From contig NC_037094.1 in the NCBI RefSeq assembly GCF_002994745.2, positions 24,839,001-24,903,000 of the forward strand: 64,000 nucleotides of DNA, written 5' to 3'. Positions 20,401 through 32,590 of this stretch are shown here, one piece after another. The stretch is from Rosa chinensis. Lineage: Eukaryota > Streptophyta > Magnoliopsida > Rosales > Rosaceae. The number at the start of each line of letters is the position of its first letter. Positions within the stretch are counted from its first letter, which is position 1. Under the pieces are notes generated by a model. The model ran no database searches. It worked only from the letters and a program-made list of their open reading frames with translations, and was not told where the DNA came from. The translations under genes and the position numbers were made by a program.

Positions 20401-23227
20401 TGTCACGCCCCGAATTTTGAACAATAAATTCAAATTCGAAACATGAATTAAACAACTTAATCAAATAAACGTTCTGAATTTTTTTCTCACAACAACCACA
20501 CTTCACACCTCTCATTTATACAATAAACCAAATCCTCAACAGTTTATTATTACAGCACACTCTCTCCAAATTTAAATGTAAGCTCAAATGAGCATAACAA
20601 CCTCACAATAAGAATTCAGAGTATCACAAGCAGCTACTCTACACAGCTCAATCACCTTCCTGATTCTCCTGTCCTGTAGGATTACCCGCTACACCGTTTG
20701 AATAGTGTACCGGGAATTGCAACAAACAAAACCCGGTAAGCTTTTTGCAAAGCTCGTATGAGTAAAAGAAAGGATTGCACGATTTAAAGAAATCAAATCA
20801 ACTCAAGCATTTTCTTTTTTTTTTGCATAATAATTGAAGTGTACAACGTCACTTCAAGCATCAATCAACTCACATCTCACAATGATCACTAAAAACACAC
20901 CAAAACTTTTCTTATCAATTCAAGTTCCACTGAACGATTAAGAAAGAACAACCCTGCACTTTCTTTTATACTAAAAATATACCATGGGTGCAATAATACT
21001 ATGTATTCCCCCAAGAGGTATATTGTACTCAAGGGCGCAATAACACAAAGTCATCCCCCAAACAGTACGTTGCACCCAAGGGCGCAATAACTAGTAGTTA
21101 TCCCCCAAGACATACAACGGCAGACAGACTAGAGCTCTAACTGAATCGTAACCTGTCACCTGGGCCAAGGTTCAATCTTACGATACTGCCACATCACCAA
21201 TGTGATAAGAGTACTTGACTCTATATATATATACGTAGTCACCCACACAGGAATGACCACTAATACCAACTATAGTTCTCAGCAACAACAAAAAAACAAG
21301 AAATTCATTTAATAGTTTAAATAAATTTTACTTACCTATGGACCGTAGTTGAACAAGTCCATATAATTTAAAACAAATATTTATTTTCTTAAAAACAATT
21401 TCCTCAAATTCACAATTGAATATAAATCATTGAATTTCAGTTCGTAAAGTGCGATTTACTCACCTCTAATCCAGCTGCGTCTTCTTAACAGCTCAAACAA
21501 CGGTTTCACGAATCGTTCGCCAAATCAATCCGTCGATCACCTAATCCAATATGATTTTAACTTAGCCAACAACTCATAAACATACTTAAACGAAGATCCA
21601 ACGGTCGGATCGAAATTAAATGATGATCCAACGGTCGGATTTCAATTTAATGATGATCCAACGGTCGGATCGAAATTAAATGATGATCCAACGGTCGGAT
21701 TTCAATTTAATGATGATCCAACGGTCGGATCGAAATTGAAAGATGATCCAACGGTCGGATCCTCACAGATCGCCCTTAGGATCATCCTACTAAATTATCA
21801 CGAAGATCCAACGGTCGGATCTTCCTGAATCGCCTTTACTAACATCTCCACAAATTTATATGAAAATCCGACGGTCGGATTCTCACGAATCGCACTCCGA
21901 ATCACTATTTCACAATTATACTAAGATCCAACGGTCGGATCTTCGCCCATGACCACACAAGGTCACTGGGACAGTCATACGATCAACATTACAAAACTAC
22001 AAGTCCATCGGACGGTCCGATCTTCACAGATCATAAATCGAACAATCGAAATTGATCAAAACCGTAAAATTCATAACTAAATCATACGACATCCAAAAAT
22101 TATGAATTATATATGCAAACGATCGTATTGAAACGTAGAATCTAAAAATGTAAAGAAAACACATTTTTGGCCCCCGGAGGTGGCCGGAAAAGGGACGCCG
22201 GAGTTAGGGCAGAGCCGCCGCCGACCACCGCCAATGGTGTCGGGGCCAGGCTGCTCCTCTTCGTCTCATCAAGCCCAACCATTTTTCTAACTAGCATGAA
22301 GTCTGAAAATGAACGAAAGTGGTCGAAAATTACCTAGAACAGTTGAATTTGGCCGGAAATTTTCCAGAAACCGGCGAAGAAATGCAGAAACCGGCGAGCT
22401 ATGATTTCGACGTAAAAACTTCAATTTCAGGCCTCGATTCCTTCTAGAGAGTTGTTAAGAAAATCAAGGCGAACTCACTGGTTCAAGAATCAATTAAAAC
22501 GATGCACTACAGCTCGAGATATCACGATCGGAAGGTTTTGGTTTTCGATCGAAAACGGGTCGAGCTCCGACGAACGTGAATCCGGTCACTCCAGGTGCGA
22601 TCCTTCTGGTATGATGATCAGTAGGTTGAGGCGAGTTCATAGAGCCAAGGATCAGAAGTTTTGGTGGCCGGAGTTAGGAGAAAACCGGGGTTGACCGTTT
22701 TTGGTTCAAAGTTTGCAGCTCCGATCTGCCGGATTTGAGGCCGTTCCGGTGGAAACGGTCAAGTCTAGCAGGTAGGCGGCGTCGAGGCGAAGGCAAGGGA
22801 GGTGTTTTGGCGTTGATTGGTGGCCGGAGGGTGGAGAACTCGGCCGGAGCACGCAAGAGAGAGAGAATTCGGTTTTCCAGAAATGGAAGGCTGGAAATAA
22901 TTTTTGGAAATTTCCAAAAATGGAAACTTATACTAAACTGGAAATTTCTTCCAAAATTCATAATAAATTCATACGAACTCCGATTTTTGCGCTCCATATA
23001 TGTACGAGATCGTATCGACGAGCTCTACAACTTTCATCAAGGAAATTTTCCCAAATTCCGTAAGTATAAAAAGTCAACTTTGGCGTGCTCCTAAATAACG
23101 TACGTTTTCGAAATAAAATTGTTCGAACTACTTCCACAACTTCTCCAAGCTTCGTACTCGCTCCTAATACCGCAAAATCAATTCTAAAAATCCACAGAAA
23201 TTAATTTGGATTTTTCGGGGTATTACA
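20401..23227. mobile_element. Solo-LTR-like insertion (2.8 kb) in RLP-B
   Basis: It starts TGTCACGCCCCGAATTTTG, ends TTTTTCGGGGTATTACA, and is flanked by the 5-bp duplication TGGAC (20396-20400 and 23228-23232). TG...CA ends and 5-bp duplication are those of an LTR element. No internal primer site, polypurine tract or second LTR was found, so it is best read as a solo LTR or a short LTR derivative. The uninterrupted site is seen in RLP-D near 45560. It contains a 30-bp tandem array (21595-21760) and GC-rich ACCGGCGA/GGCCGG-type DNA at 22160-22880. The ORFs at 22452-23094 have no known domain. Confidence 0.85.
21595..22035. repeat. Tandem array of a near-palindromic GATCCAACGGTCGGAT motif
   Basis: The 16-bp motif occurs six times at exact 30-bp spacing (first at 21595, last ending 21760). 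Spacers alternate between CGAAATTAAATGAT and TTCAATTTAATGAT, giving a 60-bp higher-order unit. Four looser copies follow near 21806, 21866, 21926 and 22009. The motif is almost self-complementary. Confidence 0.9.
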
Positions 23228-24030
23228 TGGACAAAGTTGCTGCTGACATTGGCTATCCAATAAAATATTGCAAAATTAAGATTATTATAAGAGAGGTCAA
23301 GGAGTTGAAGAGAGGTGGAAGAATTAGTAAAGGAAAGTGATCTTAGATTGACACCAGGAAGACGACACCAAGATAACTGAAGCTCTGTCAGTAAAGTGAG
23401 CTTGCTTAAAGATTGTGGCCAATTCACAACCTTAGACAAATCTACATCTACCATGTTCAGGTATCTCAAGGAAGAAAGATCAGATAACCACTCAAGATTT
23501 TCTGAATGAACAGCAAAGTTCCTGGAAAGATCAAGAGTGTGCAAATTAGAGAGGTTTCCAAGCTGGGGAGGAACAAGTCCACTGAAATTAGCTTCTCCGA
23601 GTCTTAGTTGTTTCAATTGACTCAAAGAGCCAATGAACTTGGGAATCATTCCTTCAAAAGCATTTAAACTGAGGTCCAAATAATTTAGATATCGCAATTC
23701 AAGAAGTGAAGGATGAATTTCACCGCTTAAAAAAGTATATGAGAGATCTAGAGTGATGACATGACCTGTATGGTTGTTGCACGCTATTCCTTTCTACTCG
23801 CAGCAATCTTTCACCCTTTTCCAAGAGGCAAGAGCATTGGACTCATCCACAAGGCCTTGTTTAAACTGAAGAAGAGCATGTCTTTCACTCTCCAAGCACA
23901 TAATATTGGAGATTCCAACACTACTTGAACAGCAAGTAGCAGAGGCAATAACGAGGCAAAGGAGCCCAACCAAAACAGAATGCATAGGACGCCTACCACT
24001 CATTATAGTGAACAACATGATTATGATCAT
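23228..24030 (-). pseudogene. RLP-B, 5' part: signal peptide, LRR N-cap, first LRRs
   Basis: Reading leftward from about 24012, the frame gives a signal peptide (SVLVGLLCLVIASATCCSS), the LRR N-terminal cap (CLESERHALLQFKQGLVDES) and the start of the paired-Cys block. There TAG at 23794-23796 replaces the Trp codon present in RLP-C and RLP-D. The same frame then continues through LRRs ([20 protein letters not shown]...) until the solo-LTR-like insertion at 23227. So the gene has a nonsense mutation in addition to two transposon insertions. A TATA-like ACTATATATTGC lies at about 24085-24096. Confidence 0.9.
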
Positions 24031-24835
24031 GCAGGGAGAAGATGTGCAAACTGCAGAGTGAAGAAGATGAAAGTTATAAAACTACTATATATTGCTACCA
24101 CTCATTCTTCTTTTTGCTTGCTTCAGTTAAAATTCAACAAAGCAATCAGACATTTTAAGACTTGCTTTTCTCAAATTTTAACAACCATATATATTATGCG
24201 TTTCCAAACAATTGTCACAGTTTATATTTTCTAAATGCATGTCTAGTCAAACACCACAAATATAAGATTCACGGGGAGATTAAGGAATCGATCGACCGGT
24301 GGCACGCTATTTCGGGCTGGTACTTGCTTGAGGTTCCACTTCCCCAAATTACATTCTTTTCAAAACATCATAAATATACAGCTTCATGTTTAGAAGAGAA
24401 TCTGCTCGCAAAGAGCTTGACAAATTTTGGCGGATTGATTCACAAAATAAAATCCGGCCTCTTTCAAGAGAGAAATTCAATGAAATGTAAAATTACACAA
24501 CTAATTTTCCACATGTTCATAAATTACTAGAATTACATCCATTTATTTCCGGTACAGCTAGAATATGTGTTTAGGAAAAAATAAAATCCATCCATATCAA
24601 GTAGAAAAGATTAATTATAGTGTTGAAATTGAGAGTTTACAAGACTCACGGTGGAGACTGCCTACAGAGAAAGGAGTGATTACAGTGTTTTGTCTATAGA
24701 GAAACACACGATCGACAGGGAAAACAAGTTGGTTAATAGCAACATGATCAAATTCACATGTTCTGGAATCAAACTATAATTGCAGCTAGTTAATTTGACA
24801 TTAATCGAGAAAGTTAGAAGCAAATTACAGCTAGG
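24031..24835. other. Intergenic flank between RLP-B and an RLP stub
   Basis: No gene. 24385-24420 repeats a phrase seen at 46885-46930 (CTTCATGTTT.GAAGAGAATC), and 24725-24835 matches RLP 3'-flank sequence (compare 43075-43260). So this is duplicated cluster DNA. Confidence 0.5.
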
Positions 24836-24896
24836 CACACAAGCCCAACCAAAACAGAATGCATAGACCTACCACTCATGATACTGAAAAGCATGA
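24836..24896 (-). pseudogene. RLP stub: signal peptide only
   Basis: Only about 20 codons remain (MLFSIMSGRSMHSVLVGLVC), nearly identical to the RLP-D start. The sequence then changes abruptly at about 24835 into RLP 3'-flank DNA. A TATA-like CTACTATATATTGC remains upstream near 24944-24957. The gene body has been lost by deletion. Confidence 0.8.
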
Positions 24897-25015
24897 TTAA
24901 GATGATGTGCAAATTGCAAAGTGAAGAAGTGCAAGTTACAAGACTACTATATATTGCTAATACTCCTAAAAGTGGATCAAATAACGCGACATTCTTTTTT
25001 GGCATGATTGTCAAA

Positions 25016-26831
25016 GAGTGTTTCTATTGGGACCTCTAAATCTGCTCACTTGACCTCATTCTATTATGAATTATTAAATGACTAAGTTTTTTTATTTTAT
25101 AGATAATAGTTTGTTAATTTGCAAATTATATGAGTGAGGTTATTTGAGGAACTTTAGTGAGGTTTAGTGTTTAAATTTAGCATTTGAAAATTGAGAAAAT
25201 TAGAAAAAAAACCCAAAAAATGAAGCTCCTTTTAAGGGAAACCCAATCATATGTTTTCTTTTAATCTACACCCATTCACATAATTAAACCTACCGTATAG
25301 GTTTTAAGTCTATAATTAAGTTTTTTTCTCTTTTTTTAGTTTGACTATTTTACCCTTCTCGTCGAAGAAGGAAAAAATTCCTCAAATATAGGTGTTTTTT
25401 TTTTAAATTTAAATATGGCATCAGTTATAAACACAAATTAGAATTTAATACCATCAATTTATTTTTCCTGATTTAAAAACGATTACTTGCCTTAATTATT
25501 GCATATCTCTTCCTTTTTTATTTGACCTATATATTTGCCATTTTTTAGTAGACATGTTTGTGTAGATAATCCTATTATTAAATATGTCAACGTGATCAAT
25601 TACCTTAATTATTGTATGTAACTGATGCCATATTTTAGGAGATATGTTTGTGTAGATATTCCTTATTTTAAAAGATTAATTGTCTTAATTATTGTATATC
25701 TCTTCCTTTCAGATTTGATCTTTATATTTGCTATTTTTAAGTAGATGTGGTTGTGTAGATATTGCTATTAGATTTCGTAGATTTCTCAATCTGATTAAAC
25801 ATCCTTTTGTGGAGGTATTCCTATCATGTAGTGATTAAACATCCTCTCATCAAGGTATGTCATTTTGCTTTTTTTTTTCTTCCCTTTTTTTGAATGAAAT
25901 TTGATTCCCCATTCCAATAGGCGTAGGTATAGAATCAATATTCCATGTTCATTAATTTTCCATAATAGGGTCCATGTTATTGTAGATGATGGAGGGTGCA
26001 ATCAGATCAAGCTTCACTTGAGTAATTTCAGCCCTTAACTCGTCGGTCATAACACGTCCAAACTTGAGAAGGTCGCACCTAAATTCCAGGTAGGTGTACT
26101 CTTTAGCCATCAAAATTAACTTGTAGTATCTATTGAGAAACAAGAAGATGAAACAAAAACCTGCAATCAAGAACTTGTATAGTCTATCATACCTACTCAA
26201 TATCAAAAACCTAGAACCATCACAAAACAAATACCTCTTCGTCAGGAGCACACACACCTTTTGAATAGATAGCAATCACAATACTCATCAACCGTACCAA
26301 TCGGATATGCTGTCGAACACAGGCAACCCACCAACCTCTGATTGTGCAATCCATTTATATCACAAGCTTGTAGAGATATTGACACCAGCTTTGAATGTGC
26401 AGATTACACTTTTCAATGTGAAGTTACGTAACCTCCAACCCAGAGGAGAATTATCAATTGCTGAAATCAAGGGTTGAGTAATTCTGGGCGACGTCTATGG
26501 GCAGCCGTTTCATGATCGACTTCCATCAGCAACATTACTGGATTTTATTATCAATCCTATTTAATGGGTGAATGGGAATTTGAAAGTGGCAGATTCAGTA
26601 ATTCTTAACAACATTGGGTTTTATTATTTAGTCTATTTAATAGGTTTTTTATTTTGCATAAATCTAATTAATTGGTTTGGGTGTATATTAAAACACTCTT
26701 ATGGATGAGTTTATTCTAAAAGAGGTGTGTCAATTTGGGTGTAGAATCAAATTCCCCTTGAAAATTTGATACGGGTGTAAAAAGTATAGGAGGTCAAGTG
26801 AGTAAATTTGGATGTTCCAACAGAAAAACTC
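25016..26831. mobile_element. Non-autonomous Mutator-like element
   Basis: 1816 bp with long terminal inverted repeats of about 42 bp, starting GAGTGTTTCTATTGGGACC and ending (reverse complement) GAGTTTTTCTGTTGGAACA, both running into CTCACTTGACCTC. The flanks are a 9-bp duplication with one mismatch (ATTGTCAAA at 25007-25015, ATTGCCAAA at 26832-26840), the Mutator hallmark. The interior is AT-rich, with diverged internal repeats around TGTTTGTGTAGATA (25550-25790) and no transposase. A related fragment lies at 61515-61700. Confidence 0.88.
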
Positions 26832-26840
26832 ATTGCCAAA

Positions 26841-27780
26841 ATACACCCTAAAAACTTGGCAGAAATTGTCAATTTATACCTTCAACTTGCAATTACGAAA
26901 CTTAAACACCCCCCCCCCCCCCCCCCTTCAACTATTGAACTTCAAATCTGTCTTTGCCATTAGAATAAAAGTTCTGCCACAGAAAATGAACACAAAATTC
27001 AAACAGATACTTTTTAATGAAACAATCTGTGCGTTTTTACCGCGTTTCCCTAATCAAGTTTTGGGATTGTTTAAGAAACCCGAAAGGATATACATCTTCG
27101 ACCAAGTTTGTCCCATCTTAGATTCTTAGTGTCTTGTACTTAAAATCTTCCATATACAGTACGTATTCAATCAATAATTGGAAACTATTAAATCCTCAAA
27201 TTAACATATTTAATTAAACAGGCAAACAAGCAAGTATAGAAGCATATCATATAGAAGTCCATATATGACTCACTCATTAAAGAGTCGAGAATCTGGCAGG
27301 TGCTATCACAGACTTTGAAGGTTTCATAGCCTTTTAACATATACGATCACAATGTTGTAGAATGTAGCAGTACAGTACTTATCAAAATGAAACATACTGC
27401 CCGCTAGAGCCAATTGCACTTGACCCTATATGGAACCAGTTTATGTACTTATCTTCTTTGTTTTGCATTTCATCAAACACATTGTGGGCACAATGATGGT
27501 CAAAACGCAATATCTTCAGAGGATGAACAACCTCTCCTTTTTCCAAACTTTTGTGATATACCATATCATGTATATGCAAGGAGATATTACAGAGGAGACT
27601 TCAAAGATAAATGGTGAAGTGATAACCGAAAGCCACCGTTTTGACAAAAAGCTAGCCCAAAGATAAATGGTAAACTGCCACCCACTGACTCCGTTTGGAC
27701 AAATGTCGTGTAGTATAGAAGAAGGAGAAGAACCTCCTCTAAACTAAAATCCAAGATTTAAAATTACCTGTATTGACACT
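26841..27780. other. Intergenic, no supported gene
   Basis: The stretch contains a pure C run (about 26910-26927). Small ORFs here have no recognisable domain and none is repeated in the other cluster units. Confidence 0.45.
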
Positions 27781-28263
27781 AAAATTATAATGACCTGCTC
27801 AATAATGACTTCAAGTTTTTGTTTTTTCAAATTGCTGCTATTCAAATTAGCTATCATCCATCAATTATACAAATGTCTCAATGAAGAAAAAAAAAAGCAT
27901 AATATTATGCAGGGCTTATATCAGCCCATATTACATTTCTCAAGAGAAACAAGCATAATATTTATTTCTTGCTGAAAGAGAGAGCAAAGACATCTAAAAG
28001 CCTTCCACATTAAGCCTTCAAATTCCAGTTCTGGGGTAATTAAGCTCATTCCCCAGAATGCGCGCTAGCAGCCCCTACGATAACAAATTATAGTCAAAAC
28101 AGAGTATTTTTCAAAGGATGAAACAACTATTGCAAGTTTCCAGATAATTGTGACATGATAAGGGATCTGCTCACGCAATAAATTGAAAGAGTTTCCAGAT
28201 GTAATTTAGTCGGACAACGTAATTAAAAGAAACAAATAAGTATGATATAGCTTAATTTACCAT
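27781..28263 (-). other. RLP-C 3' flank
   Basis: 27895-28050 matches 43320-43450 and 8020-8160, so it is conserved 3'-flank DNA of the RLP unit and probably holds the 3' UTR. Confidence 0.55.
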
Positions 28264-31058
28264 TTATCTTTGAAGCCTCCTCTGCAGTTTTGCTTTGTAG
28301 ACAACAGCTCTGACATAAATCCAATCTTTTGCATTGTCCAGGAATTTGAAATAAGCATATCTCCAAGAACTCTTAAGCAATAAACTGCCGCAGACTATCC
28401 AAAACCCAGTGATGAATCCCAACACTGTACTGATGAAGAATCCCAAGCTTATGAGACCATCATTATCGTGTTCGCGCTCCTTGTTATGATCATCTTCAGT
28501 TGCTTCATCTCCAGGGCAATTTGGTGAGAGTGGTGGTCCGCAGAGTCCAGGATTTCCCATATATTTAGTAGCATTGAAAGTCTGAAGTTGGGTGCTTACT
28601 GGAATTCTTCCGGACAACTGGTTGTTTGATAAGTCCAAGACTCCAAGAAAATGCAAACTCGAAAAACTGGTAGGAATATGACCAGATATCTGGTTTCTTG
28701 ACAAATCAAGAGATTCTAACTTCTGCATGTTACCAAAGTTTTCAGGAAGCTTTCCGGTCAAATTGTTTCTTGACAGGTTCAAAGAAATCAAGTTTGTCAG
28801 ACGCGTTATACTTTCCGGAATTTCTCCAACCAAATAATTGCTTGAAATGTCAATGCCTCTCATACCCTCAAGATTTTCCCCGAACTCAATTTCTATTCCT
28901 TTCCACACAAGTTCCACAGATAAACCATTAACTCCGACAGAATCATCAGCCAAAACTGATATATTATTCAAGCAATGTGGCAAGCCTCCTGAAATATTGT
29001 TGTGAGAGAGGTCCAAAAAATGAATGATGGCTAGTCTGCACAGAGTTAAGGGTATGATTCCATTGAACTCATTGGCACGTAAGCGTAGAATCACCAAGTT
29101 TATTAGGCTTTGGCCTATCCATGTTGGTATCTTGCCGGAAAAGTTATTGTCCCCAAGGTCAACAACTGCTAATTCCGTACAATTTTCAAAAGAAGGCAAT
29201 TCTCCTGAAAACTTGTTACCATGTAAATTTAATATACTAATTACCTTTAAATTTCCCAACATGCTTGGTATTTTTCCAGTCAATTTATTCATGCCCAAAT
29301 TCAATACTCTTAATAATTTAAATTGCATCCAACAGTTAGGAAGCTCTCCTGACAGTAGGTTCTCAGAAATGTCAACATACTCCAAATGTGGAATCTGTGT
29401 TGCACACAAGGAAGACAGTGGTCCTGAAATCATGTTATTCGAGAGGTACAACCCGTTGAGCATCGGAGAAAATGATGGCAATGTGCCAGAAAGTAGATTA
29501 GAAGACAAGTTGACAAAAACCAAGCTTGTTGTTGACAGATTCGGCAGTTTCCCATGTATTTGGTTCATAGAGAGATCTAATCGAAATATGCCAGAAAATA
29601 GATCCCAACACTTATCAGGTAATGATCCAAATATTCCAGCATTAGACAGATAAAGAAAAGCAAGATTTGTCTGCGTTAGAATCCATTTGGGAAAAGCTGG
29701 GCCCACCTTGCAAGAGGACATGTCTAACAAATAAAGTTGAAATGGTGGATTCCAATCTGAGCTCAGGTTGATAGAGAAATGGTTATTAGAAATGGCTAGA
29801 GACTGCAAACGAGAGAGCTTCAAAAAGTGGGCTTCTGTTATGACACCACTCAGAGAATTCTGGGCGAGAGATAAAACTTCAAGGCTAGAAAGTTGCCCAA
29901 CACTCTCGGGTAGAGACCCATTTAGCTGATTGTCGGCAAGATTTAACTCTCTCAACATTGAAAAACGTGCCAAATCTGGCAACGACCCCCAAAACAGGTT
30001 ATCAAGTCCAAGGTCTCAAGTGTGTTCTCAGCACAAGATAAGTTTTTAATAGAGTTCTCAATGTTTTCTGACAATTGGTTTGACCGTAAGGTCAACGACT
30101 CTAAGCTGCATAAGTTTTGAAAGCTTTTTGGTATCCCACCTTCAAGTTGATTGATAGAGAGATCTAGTGATGCTAGAGAAAGCATGCTTTTGAAGACATC
30201 TGGGATGGGACCTTGTAACTGATTTCCTTGCAATCCAATATGGATAAAGTTGCTGCTGACATTGGCTATCCAATAAAATATTGAAGAGTTGAGATTGTTA
30301 TAAAAGAGGTCAAGGACTTGAAGAGAGGTGGAAGAATTTTTTACAACGGAATTTGATCTTATATTAAAATCAGGAAGACTACAATCAGATAACTGAAGCT
30401 CCATCAATGAAGTGAGCTTGCTTAAAGATTGTGGCCAATTCACAATCTTAGACAAATCTACTTCTGACATGTTCAAGGATCTCAAGGAAGAAAGATGAGA
30501 TAACCACTCAAGATTTTCTAAAGGAATAAAGTAGTTCCCGGAAAGATCGAGAGTATGCAAATTAGAAAGGTTTCCAATTTTGGGAGGAACAGATCCATCA
30601 AAATTAGCATATGCAAGTTTGAGTTCTTTCAATTGACTTAAAGAGCCAAAGAACTTGGGAATCATTCCTCCAAAATCATTAAAACTGAGATCCAAGTAAT
30701 TTAGATTTCGTAATTCAAGTAGTGAAGGATCAATTTCACCTCTTAATGGAGCTTCAGCACTAATGTAATCATCAGAAGAATTATAAGAGAGATTTAGAGT
30801 CATGACATGACCTGTTTGGTTGTTGCATGCTATTCCTCTCCACGTGCAACAGTCTTTCTTGCTTCCCCAAGAGGCAAGAACGTTAGACTCGTCCACAATG
30901 CTCTGCTTAAACTGAAGAAGAGCATGTCTTTCATTCTCCATGCACAGTATGCTGGAGCTTCCAACACTTGAACAACAAATAGCAGAAGCAATGACCAGAC
31001 ATAGAAGCCCAACCAAAACAGAATGTATACACCTACCACTAATCATACTGAACAACAT
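28264..31058 (-). pseudogene. RLP-C: receptor-like protein with a single frameshift
   Basis: A full-length intronless RLP on the minus strand. It has a signal peptide (SVLVGLLCLVIASAICCSS), N-cap (MENERHALLQFKQSIVDES, DCCTWRGIACNNQTGHV), about 25 LRRs, island region (ELVWKGIEIEFGENLEG), final LRRs, LGLCGPPLSPNCPGD cap, acidic spacer, one membrane helix and a short tail. Upstream Met codons to 31142 are open, but alignment with RLP-D favours 31058. At about 30003-30006 the copy lacks 4 bp present in RLP-B and RLP-D, splitting it into frames 29952-31142 and 28264-29982. Everything else is open, so inactivation is recent, or the gap is an assembly error. RLPs of this class act at the plasma membrane with SOBIR1-type kinases. 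Confidence 0.9.
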
Positions 31059-31249
31059 GATCATGATCATGCAGAGCAATGATGCTGCAGAGTGATGGAA
31101 AAAGGAAGCTATTTCTCTCATATAAGAATCTAATTTAGGCATGTTGCTATTTCATTCAATATTGATGTAGGACGAGATTTTAGCCAATTTCAACAAAGAA
31201 TCTCGAAAAGAAAGAAGCGTCTTCACATCAAGAAGAATAATTTGAATAT

Positions 31250-32532
31250 TGAAAACTGGTATTCAAATAGACTTCTTAATGATGGAATTAATCATAAATT
31301 ACTATTTTGGATATATCGGGATTCTCGAGCGAAATCTTGGTTGGGATTCCAAATATATGTTTGCGTAATATTCTTTAATGTCTAGGATTTTATTTCCGAT
31401 TTTTATTTAATTAGGTTTCCTAGTTTTAGTCTATAATAAATTGTTCTTTTTGTTTTCTAGTTGTATTAGGTTTATTCTATGTGCCCTATATAAGGCACCT
31501 CTTCGATTGTAATTTTCATTCAAGTTATCAATAAAAAACTCAAATATTAGAGAAGTTTCTCTATGTTTCTTACGGCTGTGCCCGTAATTGCTAGTGGATT
31601 CTAGCTCATCTCATATGGCTTTCGACGCTTGACGGAGCCCCTCACTATCGTGTTCACGCTTCCCGCATCATTTGGTATCAGAGCGGGTATCGCCCGCTCC
31701 TTAGCAGACGACGGTCCAAGGGAGAAGTTCACTACCACCAACCTCAACGACGCTAGTCGTAGAGTATCTATCAAAGAAAGTTTCGTTGAAGAGGAACATG
31801 CCAAGGGATTCGCCCTAGGACAACCTCATCAATCCAAAAAAAAAAAAAGAGAAAAAAAAAAGAAGAAGAAACATGGAACGTTGGATATTCACAACGCCGG
31901 ATTACGACGACTTCCGAACTACATGTGCCATCAAAGACAAGGTATGCTCTGTAATAATTGACAGTGGTCTACGAGAGAACTTTGTAGCAAACAAAGTTGT
32001 AGATTATTTTCAATTACCGACAGTGAAGCTGAGTGATCCATACTGGATTCCATTTGGAGAGGATGAATATGCACAAGTAACAGAGGTCTACATCAAGAAG
32101 AATAATTTGAATATTGAAAATTGGTATTCAAATAGGCTTCTTAATAATGGAATTAATCATAAATTACTATTTTGGATATATCGGGATTCTCGAGCGAAAT
32201 CTTGGTTGGGATTCCAAATATATATTTGCATAATATTCTTTAATGTCTAGGATTTTATTTCCGATTTTTATTTAATGAGGTTTTCTAGTTTTAGTCTATA
32301 ATAAATTGTTCTTTTTGTTTTCTAGTTGTATTAGGTTTATTCTATGTGCCCTATATAAGGCACCTCTTCGATTGTAATTTTCATTCAAGTTATCAATAAA
32401 AAACTCAAATATTAGAGAAGTTTCTCTATGTTTCTTACGGCTGTGCCCGTAATTGCTAGTGGATTCTAGCTCATCTCATATGGCTTTCGACGCTTGACGG
32501 AGCCCTTACTATCGTGTTCACGCTTCCCGCAT

Positions 32533-32534
<2 letters not shown>
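31250..32534 (+). mobile_element. Small TRIM-like LTR retrotransposon with a retropepsin fragment
   Basis: Two direct repeats of about 420 bp (31250-31670 and 32115-32534), starting TGAAAA and ending TTCCCGCATCA, enclose only about 440 bp. TGGTATCAGAGCGGG two bases inside the left repeat is a tRNA-Met-type primer site. AATAT flanks both ends (31245-31249 and 32535-32539). An oddity is that identity between repeats extends about 25 bp left of the LTR starts. Confidence 0.8.
31873..32113 (+). pseudogene. Retropepsin (aspartic protease) fragment inside the TRIM-like element
   Basis: The frame reads KDKVCSVIIDSG followed by ENFVANKVVDYFQLP, the Asp-Ser-Gly active-site region and following helix of Ty3-type retrotransposon proteases. 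The fragment is short and continues into LTR sequence, so it is not a functional enzyme. Its presence shows that the small element descends from a larger Ty3-type element by internal deletion. Confidence 0.65.
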
Positions 32535-32567
<33 letters not shown>

Positions 32568-32590
32568 TTATTTATTTTATTTTTTTTCTT
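32535..32590. repeat. (AT)n and (TTTA)n microsatellite
   Basis: A pure AT dinucleotide run followed by TTTA repeats and a T run directly right of the TRIM-like element. Confidence 0.95.

Noticed and set aside
21595..21760. 30-bp regular repeats resembling a CRISPR array
   Set aside because: The spacers alternate between two nearly fixed sequences, there are no cas genes, and the host is a plant nuclear genome. It is a minisatellite inside an LTR-type element.
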